This document shows, piece by piece, positions 46,984 to 55,037 of a DNA stretch of 64,000 nt (its first letter is position 1; each line of letters opens with the position of its first letter). The position numbers were made by a program, and so were the translations under genes. Location: positions 310,001 through 374,000 of the forward strand of contig CAZINX010000001.1 in the NCBI GenBank assembly GCA_964540795.1, in the 5' to 3' direction. The notes under the pieces were generated by a model. It saw only the letters and a program-made list of their open reading frames with translations, ran no database searches and had not been told where the DNA came from. This DNA comes from Dichotomicrobium sp964540795. Its GTDB lineage: Bacteria > Pseudomonadota > Alphaproteobacteria > Rhizobiales > Rhodomicrobiaceae.

Positions 46984-47409
46984 ATGGAGATGACATTCGG
47001 CGAACTCGCGCAGGGGCGCATCGACGCGGTGAGCTTCATCCTCAGCTTGTTCTCGATGTTCTTCACGATTTGCTCCGCGTATATCGCCGCGCTGTATTTC
47101 TTTCTCGGCGTCGCGCCGTTCGCGCTGCGCCTGCTGGCCTTCTTTGTGTTGACGGTCAGTTTCCTGTTTCTCGGCGGCATGGCGTTTACGGTCAGCGATC
47201 TGGTCGAGGTGGTGATCTCGAATTGGGAGCAGGCCGACATCCCGTACAATAGCCAGCAGACCGTGCGGGAATGGCTGACGCAACTGGGTGGGAGCTTCCA
47301 ATTATACTATGTCGGCGCATTGCTCGGCTGGGGCTGTGCCTTTATCGTCTACCTTGCGCTTGCCTATCTGACTTTCGGCTACCGCTGGCGACCCGCCGCG
47401 GCCTCATGA
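46984..47409 (+). CDS. Unrecognised small membrane protein inside the pdh operon (copy 2)
   Basis: This 141-residue protein (from the ATG at 46984, with GGAG 8 bases upstream; an overlapping ATG at 46948 is an alternative) is a paralogue of the preceding gene product. Shared features are SAYIAALYFFLGVAPFALR against SAYITGLFFFLNRAPLLLR, a second hydrophobic pair around VSFLFLGGMAF, and the ending YLALAYLTFGYRW. About four membrane segments are predicted. The variable middle (SNWEQADIPYNSQQTVREW) is probably a loop outside the membrane. The function is unknown. Confidence 0.75.
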   Translation: MEMTFGELAQGRIDAVSFILSLFSMFFTICSAYIAALYFFLGVAPFALRLLAFFVLTVSFLFLGGMAFTVSDLVEVVISNWEQADIPYNSQQTVREWLTQLGGSFQLYYVGALLGWGCAFIVYLALAYLTFGYRWRPAAAS

Positions 47410-47438
47410 CCAACCGATAAATCCGAACGGATACAGCC

Positions 47439-48794
47439 ATGCCCATACCGATCCTGATGCCCGCGCTTTCGCCCACCATGGAAGAGGGCAAGCTCGCGAA
47501 ATGGCTGGTCAAGGAAGGTGACAGCGTCGCGCCCGGCGATGTCGTGGCCGAGATCGAGACGGACAAGGCGACCATGGAGGTCGAGGCGGTCGAGGAAGGC
47601 ACGCTCGGCAAGATCCTCGTGAACGAGGGGACCGAGGGAGTCGCCGTTAACAAGCCCATCGCCGTGCTCCTGGGCGAGGGCGAGGACGAATCAGCGCTGA
47701 AGGGCTTCGATGCCGAAGCGGCGCAACCTGCGGCTGAAAGTCAGGAGAGCGCCGCGCCGGAAGCGGAGGCGGGGGCGGAAGCGAGCCAGCCGGCGCCGGG
47801 TTACGGTCGCGGAGCGCAACCCGCGCACACAGCAGCCCCCGCGCCCAATGGACAGGCCGGCCGGGTGCGCGCCTCGCCGCTGGCGCGGCGTCTGGCGCAA
47901 GAAGCAGGGCTGGAGCTTGCCCAGCTGCAAGGCTCGGGGCCGCATGGCCGGATCGTCAAGCGCGATGTGGAGCGCGCCGCCAAGGAGACCCCTGCAACAG
48001 CCCCGACGCCCGCCGCCGCGCCCGCTGCCCCTGGCGTCCCGGCGGCCGTGCCCAGGGCGATGTCGGACGAGCAGATCATGGCGATGTTCGAGCCGGACGG
48101 CTATGAACTCGTCCCGCATGACAACATGCGCAAGACCATCGCCGAGCGGCTGACGGTCGCCAAGAGCACGATCCCGCATTTCTATCTGTCGATCGACTGC
48201 GAGCTGGACGCGCTGATGGCCGCCCGCCAGCGTCTGAACGCCCGCGCGCCGAAGGAAGGCGAGGGGGCCTACAAGCTCTCCGTCAACGACTTCATCATCA
48301 AGGCGATGGGCCTGGCGCTGCGCGACGTGCCCACGGCGAACGCGGTGTGGACAGACAGCGGCATCCTGATCTCGAAGCATACGGACGTGGCCGTCGCCGT
48401 CGCGGTCGAAGGCGGGCTGTTCACGCCGGTGCTGCGAGATGTGGGGGAGAAGAGCCTCGTGCAGCTTTCCGCCGAGATGAAGGACCTGGCGGCGCGTGCG
48501 CGTAAGAAACGCCTCGCGCCCCATGAGTATCAAGGCGGCACGACATCGATCTCGAATTTGGGCATGTACGGCATCCGCCGCTTCGACGCGGTCATCAACC
48601 CGCCGCACGGGACAATCCTGTCGATCGGTCAGGGCGAGCGCCGGCCGGTCGTCAAGGGCAACGAAATCCAGATTGCCACGGTGATGGCCTGCACGTTGTC
48701 CTGTGATCACCGCGTGGTGGACGGCGCGCTCGGCGCGCAACTGCTCAGCGCGTTCAAGGGCTATATCGAGGAGCCGGTGACGATGCTGGCCTGA
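47439..48794 (+). CDS. pdhC: Dihydrolipoamide acetyltransferase (E2 of pyruvate dehydrogenase)
   Basis: This 451-residue core protein has one lipoyl domain (residues 1-80, lipoyl Lys43), an Ala/Pro/Glu linker, a peripheral subunit-binding domain (about 142-180, RASPLARRLAQEAGLELAQL), a second linker, and the catalytic acyltransferase domain (about 220-451). The active-site block is CDHRVVDGALGAQLL with the catalytic His and Asp. It assembles the cube or dodecahedral core to which PdhAB and lipoamide dehydrogenase attach. Confidence 0.96.
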   Translation: MPIPILMPALSPTMEEGKLAKWLVKEGDSVAPGDVVAEIETDKATMEVEAVEEGTLGKILVNEGTEGVAVNKPIAVLLGEGEDESALKGFDAEAAQPAAESQESAAPEAEAGAEASQPAPGYGRGAQPAHTAAPAPNGQAGRVRASPLARRLAQEAGLELAQLQGSGPHGRIVKRDVERAAKETPATAPTPAAAPAAPGVPAAVPRAMSDEQIMAMFEPDGYELVPHDNMRKTIAERLTVAKSTIPHFYLSIDCELDALMAARQRLNARAPKEGEGAYKLSVNDFIIKAMGLALRDVPTANAVWTDSGILISKHTDVAVAVAVEGGLFTPVLRDVGEKSLVQLSAEMKDLAARARKKRLAPHEYQGGTTSISNLGMYGIRRFDAVINPPHGTILSIGQGERRPVVKGNEIQIATVMACTLSCDHRVVDGALGAQLLSAFKGYIEEPVTMLA

Positions 48795-48823
48795 CACGGG
48801 CTACCGACCAATAGAGGGCATTC

Positions 48824-50227
48824 ATGGCCGACACATCCTTCGATCTTGTCGTCATCGGGGCCGGGCCGGGCGGCTATGTCGCCGCGATCCGAGCCGCGCA
48901 ACTCGGCATGAAAACCGCCGTCATCGAGCGCGAGCATCTCGGCGGCATCTGCCTCAACTGGGGCTGCATCCCGACCAAGGCGCTCTTGCGCACGGCTGAA
49001 GTCTATCACCTGATGCAGCACGCCGATCAGTTCGGCCTGACCGCCAAGGATGTGGGCTACGACACTGAAAAGGTCGTCAAGCGCTCGCGCAAGATCGCGG
49101 GCAAGCTGGCGGGCGGCGTCGGCTATCTGCTGAAGAAGAACAAGGTGACGGTCATCGACGGCGAGGCGACGCTGAAAGGCGGCGGCAAGATCGCGGTGGC
49201 GGCGAAGAATGGCGGCCCCAGCGAGGTCACGGCGAACCACATCGTTCTCGCCACCGGCGCGCGGGCGCGCACGCTGCCGGATATGGAGCCGGACGGCAAG
49301 CTGATCTGGACCTACAAGGACGCGATGGTGCCGGACATCATGCCCAAATCGGTGCTGGTGATCGGCTCGGGCGCGATCGGCATCGAGTTCGCCAGCTTCT
49401 ACCACACGATGGGCGCGGACACGACGGTCGTGGAGATCATGGACCGCATCGTGCCGGCCGAGGACGAGGAAATCTCCGCGCTCGCCCGCAAGACTTTCGA
49501 GAAGCAGGGCATGACGATCCACACCGGGGCCAAGGTCGAAAAGCTCGATCCGGGTAAGAACAAGGTCAAGGCGACCATCCAGACCGCCGATGGCAAGAGC
49601 GAGGGGCAGAGCTTCGAGCGCGTGATCCTCGCCATCGGCATCACCGGCAATGTCGAGGGGATCGGGCTGGAAGACCTCGGCGTGAAGGTCGAAAAGGGCC
49701 ACATCGTCGTCGACGAGTGGAGCTACACGGGCGTCGAAAACATCTACGCCATTGGCGACGTGACCGGCCCGCCCTGGCTCGCGCACAAGGCGAGCCATGA
49801 AGGCGTGATCTGCGTGGAAAAGATCGCCGGCGTGAACGACGTCCACCCGCTTGAGACCGAAAACATTCCCGGCTGCACATATTGCAACCCGCAGATCGCC
49901 TCGGTTGGCCTCACCGAAGCGCAGGCCAAGGCGGCCGGGCACGAGGTCAAGGTCGGCCGCTTCCCGTTTCAGGGCAATGGAAAAGCCTTGGCGCTCGGTG
50001 AGGACCAGGGCCTCATCAAGACCGTCTTCGACGCGAACACCGGCGAACTGCTCGGCGCGCACATGATCGGCGCGGAGGTAACCGAGCTGATCCAGGGCTA
50101 TGGCATCGCCAAGACGCTGGAGACCACCGAGGCCGAACTCATGCACACCGTGTTCCCGCATCCGACGCTGTCGGAGATGATGCACGAGTCCGTGCTCGAC
50201 GCTTACGACCGGGTCATTCACATTTGA
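48824..50227 (+). CDS. lpd: Dihydrolipoamide dehydrogenase (E3)
   Basis: This 467-residue flavoenzyme reoxidises dihydrolipoamide with NAD. It shows the FAD-binding VVIGAGPGGYVAAIRAAQLG, the redox disulfide in GGICLNWGCIPTKALL (Cys pair four apart), the NAD-binding SVLVIGSGAIGIEFASFY, NIYAIGDVTG, and the C-terminal active-site block HTVFPHPTLSEMMHE. It sits 29 bases after pdhC and completes the complex genes. Confidence 0.96.
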   Translation: MADTSFDLVVIGAGPGGYVAAIRAAQLGMKTAVIEREHLGGICLNWGCIPTKALLRTAEVYHLMQHADQFGLTAKDVGYDTEKVVKRSRKIAGKLAGGVGYLLKKNKVTVIDGEATLKGGGKIAVAAKNGGPSEVTANHIVLATGARARTLPDMEPDGKLIWTYKDAMVPDIMPKSVLVIGSGAIGIEFASFYHTMGADTTVVEIMDRIVPAEDEEISALARKTFEKQGMTIHTGAKVEKLDPGKNKVKATIQTADGKSEGQSFERVILAIGITGNVEGIGLEDLGVKVEKGHIVVDEWSYTGVENIYAIGDVTGPPWLAHKASHEGVICVEKIAGVNDVHPLETENIPGCTYCNPQIASVGLTEAQAKAAGHEVKVGRFPFQGNGKALALGEDQGLIKTVFDANTGELLGAHMIGAEVTELIQGYGIAKTLETTEAELMHTVFPHPTLSEMMHESVLDAYDRVIHI

Positions 50228-50313
50228 TTGCGCGCGCTTGGCGGTCTACAACCGCAGGGGTCCGTTTCCGGGGACGTCGGACGCGAGATGACCTGCGCCG
50301 TGATGGAGCCTTG

Positions 50314-51468
50314 ATGCTGCGTGCATTCACCGCCCTGCTGCTGGCCCTTGCCGTCCTTGCGCCTTGCGCGCAGGCGCAGGACGACATCTGGCGCGCGGGC
50401 GCGTCCGTGACGGTGAACGCGAAGGGCGAAACGGATGTCTGGGCCGCGGGCGCGTCGGTCACGGTGCGCGGTGAGGCGGCGCAGGACATCTGGGCGGCCG
50501 GGGCGATCGTGGACATCGACGCGCGGGCGGGCGCGGACATCTGGGCCGCGGGCAGCCGGGTGACCATCGCCGGGCGCGTGGGCGAGGCGCTGAACGCCAC
50601 CGGCGCGGAGGTGGACATCGCCGCACGGGTCGCCGGCGGCTCGCGCATCGGCGGGGCGCGGGTGACATTCGCGCCGGAGGCCGTGCTGAACGGCCCGGTG
50701 CGCAGCGCGGCCGCGCTCATCGATTTCCGCGCGCGCAGCGGCGCCCACGTGAGCCTGTCAGGCGCGGAAGTCGCGTTCAACGGCCAGACCACGGGCGACG
50801 TCATCATCCGCGCTCAGACCGTGCGCATCGGCGAGCAGGCCGAGATCGGCGGCAATCTGGAGATTTATTCCGATGCGCGGCCCGACATCGCCCGGCAGGC
50901 GCGCATCGGGGGCCGACTGGTCACGCTCGGACTGGAGGATGCCGACTGGCCAGAGAGCGACGGCTTCCCCGCGATCCTGGCGGCCGTCATCGCGCCGGTC
51001 ATCTTCGCCATCAGCGCGTTCATTCTCGGGCTGATCGCGATCTGGCTGGCGCGCGGCGCGGTGGAGCAGACCATCGACACCTTCATGGAGCGGCCGGGCG
51101 GCAGCCTTCTGCGCGGCATTCTCACATTGCTGGCGCTGTTCATCGGCGCGGGCGTGCTGGTGGCGCTGTTCATCGGCTTGCCGCTGGGGGTCGCAGCGCT
51201 GTTCACCGCGCCCGTTCTCATCATCGCCGGCTTGGCGAGCGCCGGAATGAGCGTGGGCGAGTGGATCGCCAACCGGGCGGGCGAGCCAACCAGCGCGGGC
51301 GGGCGCGTCGGCCTGATGGCGCTGGGCGTCCTGGTTCTCGCGCTGGTCGGGCTGATCCCCGTTCTCGGCGCGGTTCTGGTGTTGCTGGCCGTCCTGATGG
51401 GCCTGGGCGCGGCCGTCATCACGGTGCTTTCGCGGCTGCGGCCCGAAGCGCCGCCCACTGGGTACTGA
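50314..51468 (+). CDS. Exported 17-residue-repeat (bactofilin-like) protein with C-terminal membrane domain
   Basis: This 384-residue protein begins with a signal peptide (residues 1-22, cleavage likely after AQA). At least four near-perfect 17-residue repeats follow (about 23-90; units such as DVWAAGASVTVRGEAAQ and DIWAAGAIVDIDARAGA), then decaying ones to about 200. The 17-residue period is typical of bactofilin-type beta-solenoid turns. From about residue 215 there are several hydrophobic segments, so the repeat part is likely periplasmic and membrane-anchored. The start has GGAG 5 bases upstream; an upstream in-frame extension would hide the signal peptide. The function is unknown. Confidence 0.8.
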   Translation: MLRAFTALLLALAVLAPCAQAQDDIWRAGASVTVNAKGETDVWAAGASVTVRGEAAQDIWAAGAIVDIDARAGADIWAAGSRVTIAGRVGEALNATGAEVDIAARVAGGSRIGGARVTFAPEAVLNGPVRSAAALIDFRARSGAHVSLSGAEVAFNGQTTGDVIIRAQTVRIGEQAEIGGNLEIYSDARPDIARQARIGGRLVTLGLEDADWPESDGFPAILAAVIAPVIFAISAFILGLIAIWLARGAVEQTIDTFMERPGGSLLRGILTLLALFIGAGVLVALFIGLPLGVAALFTAPVLIIAGLASAGMSVGEWIANRAGEPTSAGGRVGLMALGVLVLALVGLIPVLGAVLVLLAVLMGLGAAVITVLSRLRPEAPPTGY

Positions 51469-51571
51469 GCCGCGCGGCGGCCCGCCGCATCCCTTTACCG
51501 CTTGAAGCCGGACGCCTATTTCTGGAACAATATCTCACCGGGGGCGCTTCCAAACGGGCAACAAGGATCAC

Positions 51572-52558
51572 ATGGTCACCATTCTCGACACACGCGAGCA
51601 GTCAGCCGCCAAGGAGCGCGCGGCGCTGCGCCACCCGGAAAAGCGCAACCGGCCCGATACGCCGCTCAAGCGCAAGCCGGAATGGATTCGCGTCAAGGCG
51701 CCGGTCTCCGAAGGCTATCACGAAACCCGCAAGATCATGCGCGGGCTGAAACTCGCCACGGTCTGCGAGGAAGCCGGCTGTCCGAACATTGGCGAGTGCT
51801 GGGAGAAAAAGCACGCCACCATGATGATCATGGGCGAGGTCTGCACCCGCGCCTGCGCCTTCTGCAACGTCACGACCGGCCGGCCCGCGCCGCTCGACCC
51901 GGATGAGCCGGCGCATGTCGCCGAGGCGGTTGCCGCGCTCGGTCTGAACCACGTGGTCATCACCTCGGTGGACCGCGACGATCTTGACGATGGCGGGGCA
52001 GGGCACTTCGCCGCCGTGATCCGCCGCATCCGCGCCTCCGCGCCGGGCACGACGATCGAGGTGCTTACGCCGGACTTCCTGCGCAAGGACGGCGCGCTGG
52101 AACAGGTGATCGAGGCGCAGCCAGACGTCTTCAACCACAATCTGGAGACGGTTCCCTCGCTCTATCTCGAAATCCGGCCCGGCTCGCGCTATTTCCACTC
52201 GCTGCGGCTGCTGCAGCGCGCGAAGGAATTGGACCCGGAGATGTTCACCAAGTCCGGCCTGATGGTCGGGCTGGGCGAAAAGCGCAACGAGCTTTTGCAG
52301 GTCATGGATGATCTGCGCAGCGCCGATGTCGATTTCCTGACCGTCGGCCAGTATCTCCAGCCGACGCGCAAGCACGCGGCGGTCGACCGCTTCGTTCCGC
52401 CGGATGAGTTCGCCGCGCTGGAGCGCACGGCCTACGCCAAGGGCTTTCTGATGGTCTCGGCCAGCCCGCTGACCCGCTCATCCTACCATGCCGGCGAGGA
52501 TTTCGAGCGTCTGCGCGCGGCGCGTCAGGCCGCCAACGCCGGAGCGCAGCCGGCATGA
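51572..52558 (+). CDS. lipA: Lipoyl synthase
   Basis: This 328-residue radical-SAM enzyme inserts sulfur into octanoyl groups on lipoyl domains, including those of PdhB and PdhC nearby. It shows the auxiliary cluster cysteines in CEEAGCPNIGECW, the radical-SAM motif CTRACAFC, TSVDRDDLDDGGAGHFA, FNHNLETVPSLYL and TKSGLMVGLGE. An AAGGA site precedes the start. It overlaps the next gene by 4 bases. Confidence 0.97.
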   Translation: MVTILDTREQSAAKERAALRHPEKRNRPDTPLKRKPEWIRVKAPVSEGYHETRKIMRGLKLATVCEEAGCPNIGECWEKKHATMMIMGEVCTRACAFCNVTTGRPAPLDPDEPAHVAEAVAALGLNHVVITSVDRDDLDDGGAGHFAAVIRRIRASAPGTTIEVLTPDFLRKDGALEQVIEAQPDVFNHNLETVPSLYLEIRPGSRYFHSLRLLQRAKELDPEMFTKSGLMVGLGEKRNELLQVMDDLRSADVDFLTVGQYLQPTRKHAAVDRFVPPDEFAALERTAYAKGFLMVSASPLTRSSYHAGEDFERLRAARQAANAGAQPA

Positions 52559-53034
52559 CGCATTTCCGCACGACTCGCCGTGTCGCGCATTCCGCGGACA
52601 ACATGTTCGCGCTCGTGGCCGATGTGGAGCGGTACCCCGCGTTCGTTCCGCTATGCGAGCGGCTGATCCTTAAGGAGCGTGAGCCGCACCCGGAAGGCGC
52701 AACGCTGGTCGCCGAAATGACGGTCGCCTACCGCTTCTTGCGCGAGTCCTTCGTCACGCGGGTGCAGTTGCGCCCGGAACAGCGTTACATTCTGGCCGAG
52801 TACGTCGACGGGCCGTTCCGGTATCTGGAAAACCGCTGGACCTTCACGCCGCTCGGCGAGCATAGCTGCGAGATCGGCTTCGACCTCGCCTACGAGTTCC
52901 GCTCGCGCGCGCTCCAGATGCTGATGGGGCAGGTGTTCGACCGCGCGTTCCGCAAATTCGTCACGGCTTTCGAGGCGCGCGCCGACCAGATTTACGGCAA
53001 GGCCGACCGGCACGTGCGAACCGAGAACGTCTAG
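52555..53034 (+). CDS. RatA/Coq10-type START-domain protein
   Basis: This 159-residue protein is of the Coq10/RatA family (SRPBCC fold). It shows FRTTRRVAHSADNMFALVAD, VERYPAFVPLCERL, DGPFRYLENRWTF and FDLAYEFRSRALQMLMGQVF with FRKFVTAFEARA. Coq10 members bind ubiquinone and help respiration, while E. coli RatA has been described as a ribosome-association toxin. For alphaproteobacteria next to lipA the ubiquinone role is more plausible. Its ATG overlaps the lipA stop. Confidence 0.9.
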   Translation: MTHFRTTRRVAHSADNMFALVADVERYPAFVPLCERLILKEREPHPEGATLVAEMTVAYRFLRESFVTRVQLRPEQRYILAEYVDGPFRYLENRWTFTPLGEHSCEIGFDLAYEFRSRALQMLMGQVFDRAFRKFVTAFEARADQIYGKADRHVRTENV

Positions 53035-53060
53035 GCCGCGTTTCGATTAGTTAGAGCGGC

Positions 53061-53133
53061 GTCATGCCCGTGCTTGACACGGGCATCCATGAGACATCCC
53101 TCAGTGGGTTGCCGGGTCGAGCCCGGCAACGAC
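53061..53133. repeat. Double-hairpin intergenic palindromic repeat
   Basis: Two perfect 9-bp stems lie side by side. The first pairs ATGCCCGTG (53064-53072) with CACGGGCAT (53078-53086) around CTTGA. The second pairs GTTGCCGGG (53108-53116) with CCCGGCAAC (53122-53130) around TCGAG. The arrangement resembles dispersed palindromic units found between genes in alphaproteobacteria. It lies between convergent genes (the RatA/Coq10-type gene and cinA) and may also end transcription in both directions. Confidence 0.65.
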
Positions 53134-53159
53134 GAAGGGCAGCAATTGGGGGCGGTGGG

Positions 53160-53672
53160 TCACGCTGGGGATCGTTGCGCGAGCTGCATGAGCAAATCGA
53201 GGGCTTCCGCGACGGTGCGCTCGCGCACGACGTTGCGACCGACATCTCCGAATTCGCAGCGCTCCACCGAAATCTCCGGTCCAACGGCGGTTTTGCGCCC
53301 GAAGCCAATGAATACCAGCCCGACCGGCTTTTCCGCCGAACCGCCGCCCGGCCCGGCAACGCCCGTGATGCTCACCGCCAGATCGACCGGCGCGCGCGCG
53401 AGCACGCCCTCGGCCATTGCCCGCGCCACTGGCTCCGACACGGCGCCATGGGCGGCCAGCAGCTCCGCATCGACGCCGAGCATCTCCATTTTCGCCGCGT
53501 TGGCGTAGGTCACGAAGCCGCGCTCAAACACGCTCGACGAGCCGGGCACCGCCGTGATGCAGGCCGCGAGGAGGCCGCCGGTGCAGGATTCCGCCGTGCC
53601 GATCATCAGCCCGCGTTCCTTGCACAACTCGATCAGCTTGCGCGCCTGTTCGGTCAGCTGGCCGTCCAGCAT
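53160..53672 (-). CDS. pncC: CinA-family nicotinamide-nucleotide amidohydrolase (PncC)
   Basis: This 170-residue protein is the C-terminal CinA domain alone, which deamidates nicotinamide mononucleotide in NAD salvage. It shows LIGTAESCTGGLLAACIT-like text (MIGTAESCTGGLLAACIT), FERGFVTYANAAKMEMLGV, VARAMAEGVL and SITGVAGPGGGSAEKPVG. The start at 53672 (MLDGQLTEQARKLIELC) overlaps the end of ispDF by 19 bases; the upstream frame only shadows ispDF. It lacks the N-terminal molybdopterin-binding-like domain of full-length CinA. Confidence 0.93.
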   Translation of the reverse strand: MLDGQLTEQARKLIELCKERGLMIGTAESCTGGLLAACITAVPGSSSVFERGFVTYANAAKMEMLGVDAELLAAHGAVSEPVARAMAEGVLARAPVDLAVSITGVAGPGGGSAEKPVGLVFIGFGRKTAVGPEISVERCEFGDVGRNVVRERTVAEALDLLMQLAQRSPA

Positions 53673-54856
53673 GTCGCATCTCCACTTGCCGGCACCGCCA
53701 CGCTGGCCGTGGCCATCGCTGCGATGCCTTCCCTGCGCCCGGTAAAGCCGAGCTTTTCGCTCGTCGTCGCCTTCACGCTGATCCGCGCAACGGGCAGCGC
53801 CAGGATTTCCGCGATCGCCGCGCGCATGGCATCGCGGTGCGGGCCGATCTTCGGCTCCTCGCAGATGAGCGTGACATCCGCATTGATGATGCGCCCGCCG
53901 CGGCGCGCGACCTCCTCGGCCGCGTGTTCCAGAAAGATGTGCGAGGCCGCCCCCTGCCACTGCGGATCGGAAGGCGGAAAATGCGCGCCGATATCGCCCG
54001 CGCCGACCGCGCCGAGGATCGCGTCGGTGAGCGCGTGCAGGCCCACATCGGCATCCGAATGTCCCGCCAGCCCGCGCTCATGCGAGATCGGCACGCCGCA
54101 CAGCCAGACGGTATCGCCCGGCCCGAAGGCGTGGACATCGAAGCCGCTGCCCACCCGCGTCTCGGTCGCTTGCGCGATCAGGCTTTCGGCCAAGGCCATG
54201 TCCTCCGGACTGGTGATCTTCAGGTTGCGTTCCGACCCCATCGCCAGCGCAACACGAAGTCCCGCCCATTCGGCGATGCTTGCGTCATCGGTAAAGGTCA
54301 CATCTGTATCCGCAGCCGCATCGTGCGCATTGCGAATTGCCTCATAGGCGAAGCCTTGCGGCGTTTGCGCGCGCCAAAGGCCCGCGCGTTCAACCGTGCC
54401 TTCGATCATCTCATTGCGGCCGCGCTTGAGTGTGTCGGACACCGGCACCGCGGCAATGCTGGCGCCGTGCGCGCGCACGCCGTCGATGACGCGCGACACC
54501 ACCGACGGCGGCGTGAGCGGGCGCGCGGCGTCGTGGATCAGAACGATCTCCGGCGCAGCGTCCGCCAGCGCGCGCAGGCCGTTCAGCACCGAGTTCTGCC
54601 GCTCCGCGCCGCCGGGCACCGGCGGCAGCAGCTTGGCCCGGTCGGGCAGGGCGCTTGCAGCCGACTCATACAACTCGCGATGCTCTTCCGCGATCACGGC
54701 CAGCACGCCATCCACCTGCCGATGTTCGCAGAACAGCCGCAAGGTGCGCGTCAGCACCATCTGCCCGCCAAGGCGCGCATACTGCTTCGGCGGCGCGCCC
54801 GGCGTGGCGGCGCGCGTCCCGCGTCCGGCTGCGACAATTAACGCGACGGTGGTCAA
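53654..54856 (-). CDS. ispDF: Bifunctional IspD/IspF of the MEP isoprenoid pathway
   Basis: This 400-residue fusion carries two steps of isoprenoid precursor synthesis. The IspD half (about residues 1-230) makes CDP-methylerythritol, with VAAGRGTRA, IHDAARPLTPPSVV and AQTPQGFAYEAI. The IspF half (about 240-400) makes the cyclodiphosphate, with GSGFDVHAF, HSDADVGLHALTDAILGA and the zinc-binding His and Asp. The start is TTG at 54856; the frame runs back to a stop without any ATG or GTG. Fusion of these two enzymes is common in alphaproteobacteria. Confidence 0.96.
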   Translation of the reverse strand: MTTVALIVAAGRGTRAATPGAPPKQYARLGGQMVLTRTLRLFCEHRQVDGVLAVIAEEHRELYESAASALPDRAKLLPPVPGGAERQNSVLNGLRALADAAPEIVLIHDAARPLTPPSVVSRVIDGVRAHGASIAAVPVSDTLKRGRNEMIEGTVERAGLWRAQTPQGFAYEAIRNAHDAAADTDVTFTDDASIAEWAGLRVALAMGSERNLKITSPEDMALAESLIAQATETRVGSGFDVHAFGPGDTVWLCGVPISHERGLAGHSDADVGLHALTDAILGAVGAGDIGAHFPPSDPQWQGAASHIFLEHAAEEVARRGGRIINADVTLICEEPKIGPHRDAMRAAIAEILALPVARISVKATTSEKLGFTGRREGIAAMATASVAVPASGDATCWTAS

Positions 54857-54981
54857 TTTGCGCTCACCCGTGGTCTGAAGAGCCGCAATCTACGGGCGCT
54901 TTGGGCGATTGCCAACGGATTTGTCAGCGCGTTAAACCCGGCGAGAGTGGCGGGAGAACATTTGTTCCCACAAGTTGCCTA

Positions 54982-55011
54982 TTGAATAAGCGGGCCACTA
55001 ATGTGCATAAT
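54982..55011 (+). promoter_or_regulatory. Putative promoter of dusB-ntrBC
   Basis: TTGAAT (54982-54987) and CATAAT (55006-55011) are spaced by 18 bases; the -10 matches five of six positions. It lies 26 bases before the dusB start in the divergent ispDF-dusB gap and would give a short leader. Confidence 0.48.
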
Positions 55012-55037
55012 TTGGCAGCACTGGCAGGAGTTAAACA

